This document shows positions 30,320-38,136 of a stretch of DNA of 64,000 nt, one piece after another. The stretch comes from DASQHW01 sp963837155 (GTDB lineage Bacteria; Actinomycetota; Acidimicrobiia; IMCC26256; PALSA-610), in contig CAWIMB010000002.1 of assembly GCA_963837155.1 (NCBI GenBank), forward strand, positions 3,472,001-3,536,000, in the 5' to 3' direction. The notes beneath the pieces are model-generated. The model saw nothing but the letters and a program-made list of their open reading frames with translations. It did no database searches and was not told the origin of the DNA. Made by a program: the position numbers and the translations under genes. Each line of letters starts with the position of its first letter. Within the stretch, counting starts at the first letter, position 1.

Positions 30320-31243
30320 ATGGATTCAGTCGTCGAACCCCGCCTCGAAGGAACGTTTCGTGTCGCGACGCACCGGCGCATCAGCTTCGCCGAGTACGGC
30401 AATCCGCACGGGAAAGTGGTGTTCTGGTTCCACGGCACCCCCGGCGGCCGCACGCAGATCTCCCCGCATACCCACCCGATCGCGATGGAGATGGGCATCC
30501 GGCTGATCGTGCTGGAGCGGCCGGGCGTCGGGTTCTCGACACCGCACGTCTACCCGAACGTCTTGGGCTTCGCCGACGACGTGGGCACCATCGCCGACGC
30601 GCTGGGCGTCGAACAGTTCGCGTTGGTCGGCCTCTCGGGCGGCGGCCCGTACGTACTCGCAACCGCATACCGCTTCCCCGACCGCGTGATCGCGGGCGCG
30701 GTGCTCGGTGGTGTCGCGCCGTCACGTGGTCCGGACGCGGCGAAGGGTGGAATCATCGGTCTCGCGACCCGACTGGCGCCGTTGGTCGAGCTCACCCGCC
30801 GTCCGGTCGGTGACGGCTTGCACCGGCTCGTGCGCGTCCTGTCGCCGCTCAAGTCGCAAGTGTTCGACCTGTACGTCGCGATCTCACCCGAGGGCGACAA
30901 GCGCGTGTTCCGCCGGCCCGAGATGAAGCAGATGTTCATCGAGGACATCCTGCGTTCGCTGCGCAAGCAGTCGCACGCGCTCCCGACCGATCTCGTGCTG
31001 TTCACGCGCGACTGGGGCTTCTCGCTGCGCGACATCCACGTGCCGATCCGCTTCTGGCACGGCGACGCCGACAACATCGTGCCGCTCGCCCACGTCCACC
31101 ACATGATGACGCTCGTGCCCGACGCCGAGCTGCGCATCCGTCACGGCGAAAGCCACCTCGGCGCGCTCGACGCGTCCGAAGAGATCTTCAAAACGCTCCT
31201 CGAGCTCTGGCCCGCGGAAAACACCGCCAACAGTTGGCAGTGA
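30320..31243 (+). CDS. Alpha/beta hydrolase
   Basis: The 307-residue protein starts at ATG 30320 (MDSVVEPRLEGTFRVATHRR). The oxyanion region is FWFHGTPGGRTQ, the Ser nucleophile is in LVGLSGGGPYVLA, the Asp in WHGDADNIVPLAH and the His in HGESHLGAL. It is a paralogue of the gene at 56708-57644, which shares the WHGD...IP..H layout. The substrate is unknown. The stop codon lies inside an inverted repeat (31227-31281). Confidence 0.85.
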   Translation: MDSVVEPRLEGTFRVATHRRISFAEYGNPHGKVVFWFHGTPGGRTQISPHTHPIAMEMGIRLIVLERPGVGFSTPHVYPNVLGFADDVGTIADALGVEQFALVGLSGGGPYVLATAYRFPDRVIAGAVLGGVAPSRGPDAAKGGIIGLATRLAPLVELTRRPVGDGLHRLVRVLSPLKSQVFDLYVAISPEGDKRVFRRPEMKQMFIEDILRSLRKQSHALPTDLVLFTRDWGFSLRDIHVPIRFWHGDADNIVPLAHVHHMMTLVPDAELRIRHGESHLGALDASEEIFKTLLELWPAENTANSWQ

Positions 31244-31281
31244 AAACCGCGCCAGGCGCGGGAAACGCTGCCAACTGTTGG
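31227..31281. terminator. Inverted repeat with nested hairpin after the hydrolase gene
   Basis: CCAACAGTTGGCAG (31227-31240) and CTGCCAACTGTTGG (31268-31281) are perfect inverted copies. A smaller hairpin CCGCGCC-A-GGCGCGG (31248-31262) lies between them. Each outer arm also contains its own palindrome (CCAAC-N-GTTGG). It may terminate the hydrolase transcript, or the two CCAACnGTTGG boxes may be operators upstream of the next promoter. Confidence 0.5.
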
Positions 31282-31301
31282 TTACCTGCTCCGCGGGGAT
31301 T

Positions 31302-31336
31302 TATCTGTTGACACAGATATTGTGACGACGTAGATT
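31302..31336 (+). promoter_or_regulatory. Sigma70-type promoter overlapped by a MarR-type operator; leaderless start
   Basis: TTGACA (31308-31313) and TAGATT (31331-31336) are spaced by 17 bases. The -35 box lies inside the palindrome TATCTGT-TGAC-ACAGATA (31302-31319). The GTG start of the first operon gene is at 31343, seven bases after the -10 box, so the mRNA should begin at or next to the start codon. A MarR-family gene is the second gene of the operon, which suggests autoregulation by blocking RNA polymerase. Confidence 0.75.
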
Positions 31337-31342
31337 CCGCGG

Positions 31343-32185
31343 GTGCGCATCGCGAACCTTCACGGTCGGGCCGCCCTCGTCATCGACGACCTCGCCATCG
31401 ACCTCGCAACCGCATCCGACGGCCAGTTCGGCCCCGACCTCACCGCCGTGTACGACGACTGGGACGCGGTGCGCGAGTTCGCATCGGCGCTCGACCCGGC
31501 TCTCGCCGAGCCGTTCGAGCCCAAGCATCTCGGGCCGCCGTCGCCCGCGCCTCGGCAGGTGTTCGCGATCGGCGTGAACTACCGCGCCCACGCCGAAGAA
31601 GCCGGCTTGCCGTTGCCGACGATCCCGGCCACGTTCACGAAGTACCCGACGTGTCTCACCGGCCCGTACGCGGACGTCGCGCTGCCGAGCGCACACGTCG
31701 ACTGGGAGGTCGAGCTCGTCGTCGTCATCGGTGCACGCGCTGAGCGCACCGCCGAGGCCGATGCGTGGGCGCACGTGGCGGGTGTCACCGTAGGCCAGGA
31801 CGTGTCGGAACGGATCGTGCAGTGGTCCGCGGGTGCGCAGTTCGCGCTCGGCAAGTCGTTCCCCGGCTTCGGTCCGATCGGTCCGTGGCTGGTGACGACC
31901 GACGAGCTCGACAACCCCGATGATCTCGCGCTCGGTTGCGCGATCGACGGCGAGAGCGTGCAGGAGGCGCGCACGAGCGACATGGTGTTCTCGGTGTCGC
32001 AGTTGATCGCGCAGCTGTCGGCGATCGTGCCGCTGCTGCCCGGCGACGTGATCTTCACCGGGACACCCTCCGGCATCGGGGCGACGCGGCAACCGGCGCG
32101 GTACCTGCAACCGGGCGAACACGTCGAGAGCTGGATCGAAGGCGTCGGCCGGATCCGCAACCGCATGGTCGAGGCGGGAACGTGA
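31343..32185 (+). CDS. Fumarylacetoacetate hydrolase (FAH) family protein
   Basis: GTG 31343 (VRIANLHGRAALVIDDLAID) gives 280 residues and is probably leaderless. FAH-fold features are VFAIGVNYRAHAEEAG, FTKYPTCLTGPYADV, the metal-ligand segment VDWEVELVVVIGA, VTVGQDVSER, GKSFPGFGPIGPWLVT, and PGDVIFTGTPSGIGATR. Family members hydrolyse or decarboxylate acylpyruvates from meta-cleavage pathways. Its place at the head of an operon with an extradiol dioxygenase and a ring hydroxylase supports that role. It ends overlapping the MarR start. Confidence 0.88.
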   Translation: MRIANLHGRAALVIDDLAIDLATASDGQFGPDLTAVYDDWDAVREFASALDPALAEPFEPKHLGPPSPAPRQVFAIGVNYRAHAEEAGLPLPTIPATFTKYPTCLTGPYADVALPSAHVDWEVELVVVIGARAERTAEADAWAHVAGVTVGQDVSERIVQWSAGAQFALGKSFPGFGPIGPWLVTTDELDNPDDLALGCAIDGESVQEARTSDMVFSVSQLIAQLSAIVPLLPGDVIFTGTPSGIGATRQPARYLQPGEHVESWIEGVGRIRNRMVEAGT

Positions 32186-32655
32186 CGACCACCGAAGCCG
32201 CCTCGAAGTCGAAGGAATCGCGTGCCGCACGCCTCGGGCGCCTCGCCCACCTCAACGTGTTGATCGCGGCCGATCGCTTCCGGGACGCTCTTGAGGAGCG
32301 GTGCAAAGCCGAGGGCATCACGATGGCGCAGTACGCCGCGCTCTGGGTGCTGTGCCTCGCCGACGCGCCCGACGGCGTAACCACCGGTGCGCTCGCCGAC
32401 GGCCTCATCACGCGCCAGCCCGACGTCACCCGCCTCGTCGATCGGTTGGTGCGCGCCGGCCTCGCCGAGCGCAAACCGTCGCCAACCGACCGCCGCGTCG
32501 TACTTGTCGCGGCGACACCTGCCGCGCGCGCCCTCTTCGAACGGCTCACGCCAGTGATCGCGGCGTACCACGAGCAGCAGTGGTCGAACCTCACGGCGGC
32601 CGAGCTGCGCACGTTCCACGAACTTCTTGCGAAAGCACTCTGGGGGAACCAATGA
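32182..32655 (+). CDS. MarR-family transcriptional regulator
   Basis: GTG 32182 overlaps the FAH stop (GTGA); the product has 157 residues. It has the MarR winged-helix fold: helices around GITMAQYAALWVLCLADAPD, the recognition region GALADGLITRQPDVTRLVDR, and the wing LVRAGLAERKPSPTDRRVVL with the conserved D-R pair. It probably binds the TATCTGT palindrome at the operon promoter and responds to an aromatic compound or pathway intermediate. It overlaps the next start by ATGA. Confidence 0.9.
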   Translation: MTTTEAASKSKESRAARLGRLAHLNVLIAADRFRDALEERCKAEGITMAQYAALWVLCLADAPDGVTTGALADGLITRQPDVTRLVDRLVRAGLAERKPSPTDRRVVLVAATPAARALFERLTPVIAAYHEQQWSNLTAAELRTFHELLAKALWGNQ

Positions 32656-33533
32656 CACATCAACTCGAGCTCGGTTACGTCGGCCTCGAAGTCGCCGATC
32701 CGCACGCGTTCGAGGCGTTCCTCACCGATGTCGTGGGCCTCGTGCCCGGCGAGGACGACCACACCTGGCGCACCGACCACCGGGCGCAGCGCATCATCGT
32801 CTCGGAAGGCCCACGCAACGACGCCGCGTACGTCGGGTTCGAAGCGACCGATCAGGACGCGTTCGCCGCAACGATCGAGCGAATGGGCGCGATAGGCGTC
32901 GACGTGATCAAGGGCACCGACGACGAGAAGGACGAGCGGGCGGTCGCCGATCTCGCGTGGTGCACCGCGCCGTGGGGCACGCGCATCGAGATCGCGCTCG
33001 GGCTCCAGCAGGCGAGCGCACCGTTCGCGTCGCCGCTCGTGCCGAACGGCTTCCTCACGCGGGACGTCGGCTTCGGCCATGTCGTGTTCGGTGCGCCCGA
33101 CCTCGACGCCGCCGACCGGTTCGCGACCAAGGGCCTCGGCATGGCGCAATCCGACTGGCTGGAGATGGACACTGGCGGCTTCACGCTCAACGTTCGCTTC
33201 TACCACTGCAACGCGCGCCACCACACGCTTGCGATCGCGGGTGTGCCGTTCGACCTGCCGACGAAGTTGCATCACCTGATGCTCGAAGCGAACGCCGTGG
33301 ACGACGTCGGCAACGCATTCGATCGTGCATTCAATGCGAAGTTGCCGATCGCGAACGGCCTCGGTAAGCACCCCAACGATCAGATGTTCAGCTTCTACGT
33401 GGTGACGCCGGCCGGCTTCCAACTGGAATTCGGGACCGGCGCGCGCACGATCACCGAACCCTGGACCGACAACCGGTGCTACGACCGCATCAGTGGCTGG
33501 GGGCACCAGCCGGTCGTGTACGCCGGCCAATGA
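32652..33533 (+). CDS. Type I extradiol dioxygenase (BphC/HsaC-like)
   Basis: ATG 32652 overlaps the MarR stop; the product has 293 residues. There are two VOC modules. The catalytic module carries the Fe(II) ligands in GFGHVVFGAPD (His), KLHHLMLEAN (His) and GFQLEFGTGA (Glu), and the active-site His in FYHCNARHHTLAI. It should cleave a catecholic ring next to the hydroxyls. The neighbouring flavin hydroxylase could make the catechol and the FAH protein process the product. Confidence 0.9.
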   Translation: MTHQLELGYVGLEVADPHAFEAFLTDVVGLVPGEDDHTWRTDHRAQRIIVSEGPRNDAAYVGFEATDQDAFAATIERMGAIGVDVIKGTDDEKDERAVADLAWCTAPWGTRIEIALGLQQASAPFASPLVPNGFLTRDVGFGHVVFGAPDLDAADRFATKGLGMAQSDWLEMDTGGFTLNVRFYHCNARHHTLAIAGVPFDLPTKLHHLMLEANAVDDVGNAFDRAFNAKLPIANGLGKHPNDQMFSFYVVTPAGFQLEFGTGARTITEPWTDNRCYDRISGWGHQPVVYAGQ

Positions 33534-34987
33534 GCACCGCCGACGTCGCGATCGTCGGCTTCGGACCGGTCGGCGCGACGCTCGCGGCGCTGTGTGCGCG
33601 GCGCGGATTGTCGGTTGTCGTGATCGACAAGGACCTCGACGTGTACCCGTTGCCGCGCGCCGCGCACGTCGACCACGAAGTGATGCGCATCTGGCAGGAG
33701 GTCGGCTGCGCCGATGAGCTGTTCGCGGGGATGCGCGAGAACGTCGGCATGGACTTCCTCACCGCGGGCGGCGATGTGCTGCACCGCATGCGCCCAGCCG
33801 GCACGGCTGCGACGGGATGGCCCTCGTCGCTGTTCTTCCACCAGCCCGGCGTCGAGCGCACCGTTCGCAAGTGCGCGCGAGAGCTCGGCGTACAAGTGCA
33901 CCTCGGCACCGAAGTCACGAGCCTTGATGCGCGAGCCGACGGTGTGCGGCTCACGCTTGCCGACGACTCGGTGATCGACGCGTCCTGGGTGATCGGCTGC
34001 GACGGCGCCCGCTCGTTCGTGCGCAAGGAGCTCGGCGTCGAGCTCGACGACCTCGAGTTCGAGGAGCCATGGCTCGTCGTCGACATGGTGGTGCGGGGCG
34101 ACGCGCCCGAGCTGCCCGACCGTGCGCTGCAGATCTGCGACCCGGCGCGTCCGCACACGCTCGTACCAATGCCGGCACCGCGCTTTCGCTTCGAGTTCAT
34201 GCTGTTGCCGGGCGAGGACGCGACCGCGATGCAAGACCCGGCGGTCGTGCGCGAGCTCGTGGCGCCGTGGGTCGACCCGGACATCGTCGAGATGGAGCGC
34301 AGCGCGGTCTACACGTTCCACGGGTTGATCGCGCACACGTGGCGCCGCGGTCGCGTGCTGCTCGCGGGAGACGCCGCGCACCAGATGCCGCCGTTCCTCG
34401 GGCAGGGCATGTGCTCGGGTCTGCGTGACGCCGCCAACCTGGCGTGGAAGCTCGACCTTGTGCACCGCGGCGCCGCGCCCGACACGCTCCTCGACACGTA
34501 TCAGCTCGAACGCGAACCGCACGTGCGCACGATCGTGGAGCTCGCGGTCGGCTTCGGCCGCATCATCTGCACGACCGATGCCTCGGTGGCGGCCGAGCGG
34601 GACGCGGCGATGTGCTCGGCGCACGCGGCACGTCGAGCGCGACGAGCCGGACACACCCGACGCGCTCGCCGGGCTTCTGCCCGGTCCGCTGGTGCTCGGC
34701 GACGGGCGGCTCGCGCCCCAACCCGTGTGCGCGGGGCGCGACTCGATGACCTCGTCGGACCCCGATTCGCGGTCATCACCCGGGAGCCGATCGACGACGC
34801 GTTCTGGCCGGACCTCGCCGCGATGCTGGACGCGCGCACGCACCCGGCGCTCGCGGCGATGCTCGACGAACTCGCCGCCGACGTTGTCGTCATCCGTCCC
34901 GATCGCTACGTGCTCGGCGCGGGGCCAGCCCTCGGCGCGATTACCGACGCCGTCCGTTCACTGTTGGAAAGGGAAGTTGTGGCATGA
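33530..34987 (+). CDS. FAD-dependent aromatic hydroxylase (MhpA/PheA-like), with a locally shifted segment
   Basis: ATG 33530 overlaps the dioxygenase stop; the product has 485 residues. FAD motifs are VAIVGFGPVGATLAALCARR, the DG motif VIGCDGARSFVRKELG, and the GD motif RRGRVLLAGDAAHQMPPFLG. A segment of about 36 residues (34628-34735) reads as Arg/Ala nonsense. In another frame it gives HVERDEPDTPDALAGLLPGP. Removing one G at 34627-34628 and adding one G at 34733-34736 restores the family sequence, so two compensating errors are likely. It would hydroxylate a phenol to feed the extradiol dioxygenase. Confidence 0.88.
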   Translation: MSTADVAIVGFGPVGATLAALCARRGLSVVVIDKDLDVYPLPRAAHVDHEVMRIWQEVGCADELFAGMRENVGMDFLTAGGDVLHRMRPAGTAATGWPSSLFFHQPGVERTVRKCARELGVQVHLGTEVTSLDARADGVRLTLADDSVIDASWVIGCDGARSFVRKELGVELDDLEFEEPWLVVDMVVRGDAPELPDRALQICDPARPHTLVPMPAPRFRFEFMLLPGEDATAMQDPAVVRELVAPWVDPDIVEMERSAVYTFHGLIAHTWRRGRVLLAGDAAHQMPPFLGQGMCSGLRDAANLAWKLDLVHRGAAPDTLLDTYQLEREPHVRTIVELAVGFGRIICTTDASVAAERDAAMCSAHAARRARRAGHTRRARRASARSAGARRRAARAPTRVRGARLDDLVGPRFAVITREPIDDAFWPDLAAMLDARTHPALAAMLDELAADVVVIRPDRYVLGAGPALGAITDAVRSLLEREVVA

Positions 34988-35472
34988 ACGCCGAAGAACG
35001 ACGCGAGTTCGTCCGCACCCACCGCACCGCCGTTTTGGGCTACACCCGCAAGGAAGATGGCCCCGCGATGTCGGTCATCTACTACACAACCGAACCCGAC
35101 GACACGATCCTCGTCTCGACCATGGGCGACCGCGCGAAGGCGAAGGCCTGCGCCCGCATCGGCAAGGCGTCGCTGTGCGTCCTCGACGAGCAGTGGCCGA
35201 CGACCTACCTGCAGGTGTACTGCGACGTGACGGTCGATGATGATTTCGAACAGGCCGTCGACGCGATGATGCGCATCGGAGGCGTCATGGCCGGCCGCGA
35301 GCTCGACCCGTCGGTCCGTCCCCTGGTCGAAGAAGGTGCGCGCGCCGAGGGCCGAGTCGTGCTGCGGCTCCGCCCCTACACGACCTTCGAGACACCGCCC
35401 AAGCACGTTTCGAGCGAGGCCGATATCAATGAAGACCTCCTGCATTCGACCAGCGCGTCGATCGCCTGGTGA
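34984..35472 (+). CDS. Pyridoxamine 5'-phosphate oxidase-fold F420/FMN-binding protein
   Basis: ATG 34984 overlaps the previous stop (ATGA); the product has 162 residues. Features of the PPOX-class F420-dependent proteins are RTHRTAVLGYTRKEDGPAMS, TILVSTMGDRAKAKACARIG and ASLCVLDEQWPTTYLQVYCD. It may reduce an intermediate of the operon's pathway with F420H2 or act as a flavin reductase partner; neither is proved. A small hairpin overlaps its stop codon (35471-35489). Confidence 0.8.
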   Translation: MNAEERREFVRTHRTAVLGYTRKEDGPAMSVIYYTTEPDDTILVSTMGDRAKAKACARIGKASLCVLDEQWPTTYLQVYCDVTVDDDFEQAVDAMMRIGGVMAGRELDPSVRPLVEEGARAEGRVVLRLRPYTTFETPPKHVSSEADINEDLLHSTSASIAW

Positions 35473-35491
35473 GGGGGCTGACACCCCTCTA

Positions 35492-35511
35492 GGCTGACAC
35501 GCATGTCAGCC
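35492..35511. promoter_or_regulatory. Inverted repeat spanning the start codon of the amidohydrolase gene
   Basis: GGCTGACA-CGCA-TGTCAGCC is a perfect 8-base inverted repeat whose right half covers the ATG at 35503. The half-site GGCTGACAC also occurs at 35476-35484, inside a hairpin that overlaps the previous stop. This is the only gap of more than a few bases in the operon. It could be an operator for an internal promoter or an RNA structure controlling translation. Confidence 0.45.
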
Positions 35512-36734
35512 GAGCTTCCGAAGATCGTCAGCGTTGACGACCACGTCGTCGAGCCCGCGCACGTCTGGCAGACGTGGCTCCCGCAGAAGTACCGCGAGCA
35601 GGGCCCGCGGGTCGAACGCAAACGGTGGGGCGCGTTCAGTCACAAGCCCGGCGCCAAGTACATCAACACCGAGGACCCAGAAGGCCTGTGGGGCGACGCC
35701 TGGTACTACGAAGACCGCCTCATCTACGTGCACAAGCGCTTCGTCGCGATCCCGCTCGAGGCGACACCCGACGGCGACCTGACGCGCTTCGACCGCAGCA
35801 AGATGGTGATGGAGGCGCTGACCTACGACGAGATGCGGCCCGGCTGTTACGAACACGACGCGCACGTCAAGGACTTCGAGCTCAACTGGACCGACGGCTC
35901 ACTCCCCTTCCCCACCTTTCCGCGCTTCTGCGGCCAGACGTTCTACGAAGGCAACGACAAGGAGCTCGGGCTCGCGTGCGTGAAGGCGTACAACGACTGG
36001 ATGATCCAGGAGTGGTGTGCGCCGTCAGGCGGCGTGAACATTCCCCTGTGCCTCATCCCCCTGTGGGACGTGCAACTCGCCGCGCAAGAGGTGCAGCGCA
36101 TCGCGGACCAGGGTTGCCGCACGCGATCTGCTTCAGCGAGCTCCCGCACCACCTCAAGCTGCCCACGATCCACAGTGGTGAGTGGGACCCAATGTTCCAG
36201 GTGTGCAACGACACCGGCGTGACGTTGTGCATGCACATCGGCTCGTCCTCGACGAACCCGTCGGCGTCACCCGACGCGCCCGGCGGTGTGGGTGGCACGC
36301 TCGCGTTCAACAACGCAATGGCGTCGCTGGCCGACTGGTTGTTCTCGACGAAGCTGATGACGTTTCCGAAGCTGAAGCTCGCGTACTCGGAAGCACAGAT
36401 CGGCTGGATCCCCTACGTCCTCGAGCGGGCCGACCAGGTGTGGGACCAGCACGACAGCTGGCAGCACATGAAGGAACGCATTCCCGAGCCGCCGTCGACG
36501 CAGTACCCGGGCCGCATCTTCGGGTGCTTCACCGCCGACCACCACGGGCTGCACTCGCTCGACGAGGTCGGCCCCGACAACATCTGCTTCGAGACCGATT
36601 ACCCGCACACCGACACGACGTGGCCGAACTCCAAGGAGTACGTCGAGAAGATGCTCGCCGACTTCGACGAGACGGTTGCGTACAAGGTGCTGCGCGGCAA
36701 CGCGATCAAGATGCTCGAACTCGATCGGGTGTGA
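35503..36734 (+). CDS. Amidohydrolase family 2 protein (decarboxylase-like), frame broken
   Basis: The start is ATG 35503 (MSAELPKIVSVDDHVVEPAH). The N-terminal half has VSVDDHVVEP as metal motif and WMIQEWCAPSGGVNIPLCLI. At about 36115-36122 the frame changes by a missing base, and the protein continues AICFSELPHHLKLPTIHSG, then VTLCMHIGSSSTN (metal His) and CFETDYPHTDTTWPNS (Asp). The total is about 410 residues. Members include ring-cleavage-product decarboxylases, fitting the operon. It overlaps the next small gene by GTGA. Confidence 0.85.
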
Positions 36735-36994
36735 GCGTGATGCCCAAGGACAAGGACATCCTTCCCGCCAAGCCCGAGATCGCCGAGAAGCCGTCGGAGG
36801 TGCACGGCTCGACGCATGTGGCGATCGCGTTCCCGTTCTCGAACATCAACTTGCATCAGCCAATGGACGAGATCCGCGAGCTCACCGCGCTCGTGGTTTC
36901 GCTGGCTGAGGAGCTCGCCGACTTCCGTCCGTCACCGGGAACGAAGGCGCTTGCCGAGCGCGCCCAGGAGCTTGCGGCGAAGCTTTCGAAGTGA
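36731..36994 (+). CDS. Small hypothetical protein of the aromatic operon
   Basis: GTG 36731 overlaps the amidohydrolase stop; ATG 36740 is an alternative start. The 84-87 residue product (MPKDKDILPAKPEIAEKPSE) has a polar N-terminus and a likely amphipathic helix at the end (LAERAQELAAKLSK). I do not recognise a family. Its position inside overlapping genes suggests it is expressed with them. Confidence 0.65.
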   Translation: MSVMPKDKDILPAKPEIAEKPSEVHGSTHVAIAFPFSNINLHQPMDEIRELTALVVSLAEELADFRPSPGTKALAERAQELAAKLSK

Positions 36995-38112
36995 CGCGTC
37001 GTTTCATTGCGGGGATCGTGGCCGCGGTCACGATGGTTGCTGGTGCCGCGTGCAGCAGCAGCACGAGTACCGCGAAGCGCGACGCGGTGCCGACCACAAC
37101 ATCCGCGACCGCCGGCGCGACCCACGACCCGGCGTTCGCGAAGCCAGGGCCGTACAAGGTCGGCTACACAACGCTGCGAATGAACGATCGTGACGTCGCG
37201 GTCTGGTATCCGGCCGACGACGCCGGCGTCGTCGGGAAGAAGAAGGCGACGTATACCCAAACGACTCCCCTGCCCGCGGACCTCAAGGGCCTGGTGCCGC
37301 CGAAGTACAACACCGTCGTCACGATGGACGCGTACACCGACGTGCCCGCGAGCGCGAAGGGGCCGTTCCCGGTCGTGTTGTTCAGCCACGGTTTGAGTGC
37401 GTACCGGTTGGTGAACTCCGCGCTCGACGTCGGCATCGCGTCGTGGGGCTTTGTCGTCGTTTCGGCCGACTACCTCGAACGAGGAATCGTCGCTCAGGTC
37501 AAGAACACGACCAAGAGCGACCCCGAACGCGACCGCCGGGTGATGCTCGACAGCCTCGACCTGGCGGTGCGTGAGAACGAGCGAGCGGGCTCGGTGCTGC
37601 GCGGCAGCGTCGACGGGACGTTGGTGGGTGCGATCGGGCACTCTGCCGGCGGAGGGACCGCGTTCGACGCGCTCACCGACGACCGGGTCAAGGTCGCGAT
37701 CGGGTGGGCACCAGTCGGGCCGCGCGGTACGCCGGCCGCCAAGCCCACGATGATCATCGGAGCAGCGAACGACGTCGCGCTCACTCCTGAGCGCCTGTCG
37801 AAGACCTACGCGAGCTTCCCTGCGCCGAAGCGGCGGGTCGAGATCGGCAACGCCGGTCACAACACGTTCAGCGACGTCTGTGTTGTGATCCGCGGCGGGG
37901 GCGGGCTCATCGAGTTCGCGCGCCAGAACCACCTCGTGGCCGAGAACCTGTTGCGGTTCGGGCTGAACGGCTGCCAGAAGAAGGACACGGACCCGACGCA
38001 GTTCTGGCCGGTCGTGCAGCACTTCACGGTGGCCGAGCTCCGCACGGTATTACTCGGCACGCCCGCGGTCGGCCTCGGCGACGGCATCGCACACGCGCGT
38101 TCCCCGATGTGA
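36991..38112 (+). CDS. Lipoprotein alpha/beta hydrolase (dienelactone/cutinase-like)
   Basis: GTG 36991 overlaps the previous stop; the product has 373 residues. The lipoprotein signal VTRRFIAGIVAAVTMVAGAA ends at Cys21, followed by a Ser/Thr-rich linker. The hydrolase part has FPVVLFSHGLSAYR (oxyanion), GAIGHSAGGGTAFDAL (Ser), MIIGAANDVALTPE (Asp) and EIGNAGHNTFSD (His). It would be an outer-face esterase. It is the last gene of the overlapping series begun at 31343; 20 bases later comes the IS target site. Confidence 0.82.
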   Translation: MTRRFIAGIVAAVTMVAGAACSSSTSTAKRDAVPTTTSATAGATHDPAFAKPGPYKVGYTTLRMNDRDVAVWYPADDAGVVGKKKATYTQTTPLPADLKGLVPPKYNTVVTMDAYTDVPASAKGPFPVVLFSHGLSAYRLVNSALDVGIASWGFVVVSADYLERGIVAQVKNTTKSDPERDRRVMLDSLDLAVRENERAGSVLRGSVDGTLVGAIGHSAGGGTAFDALTDDRVKVAIGWAPVGPRGTPAAKPTMIIGAANDVALTPERLSKTYASFPAPKRRVEIGNAGHNTFSDVCVVIRGGGGLIEFARQNHLVAENLLRFGLNGCQKKDTDPTQFWPVVQHFTVAELRTVLLGTPAVGLGDGIAHARSPM

Positions 38113-38136
38113 CGTTGTACGTGCACCTGCCCTAGG

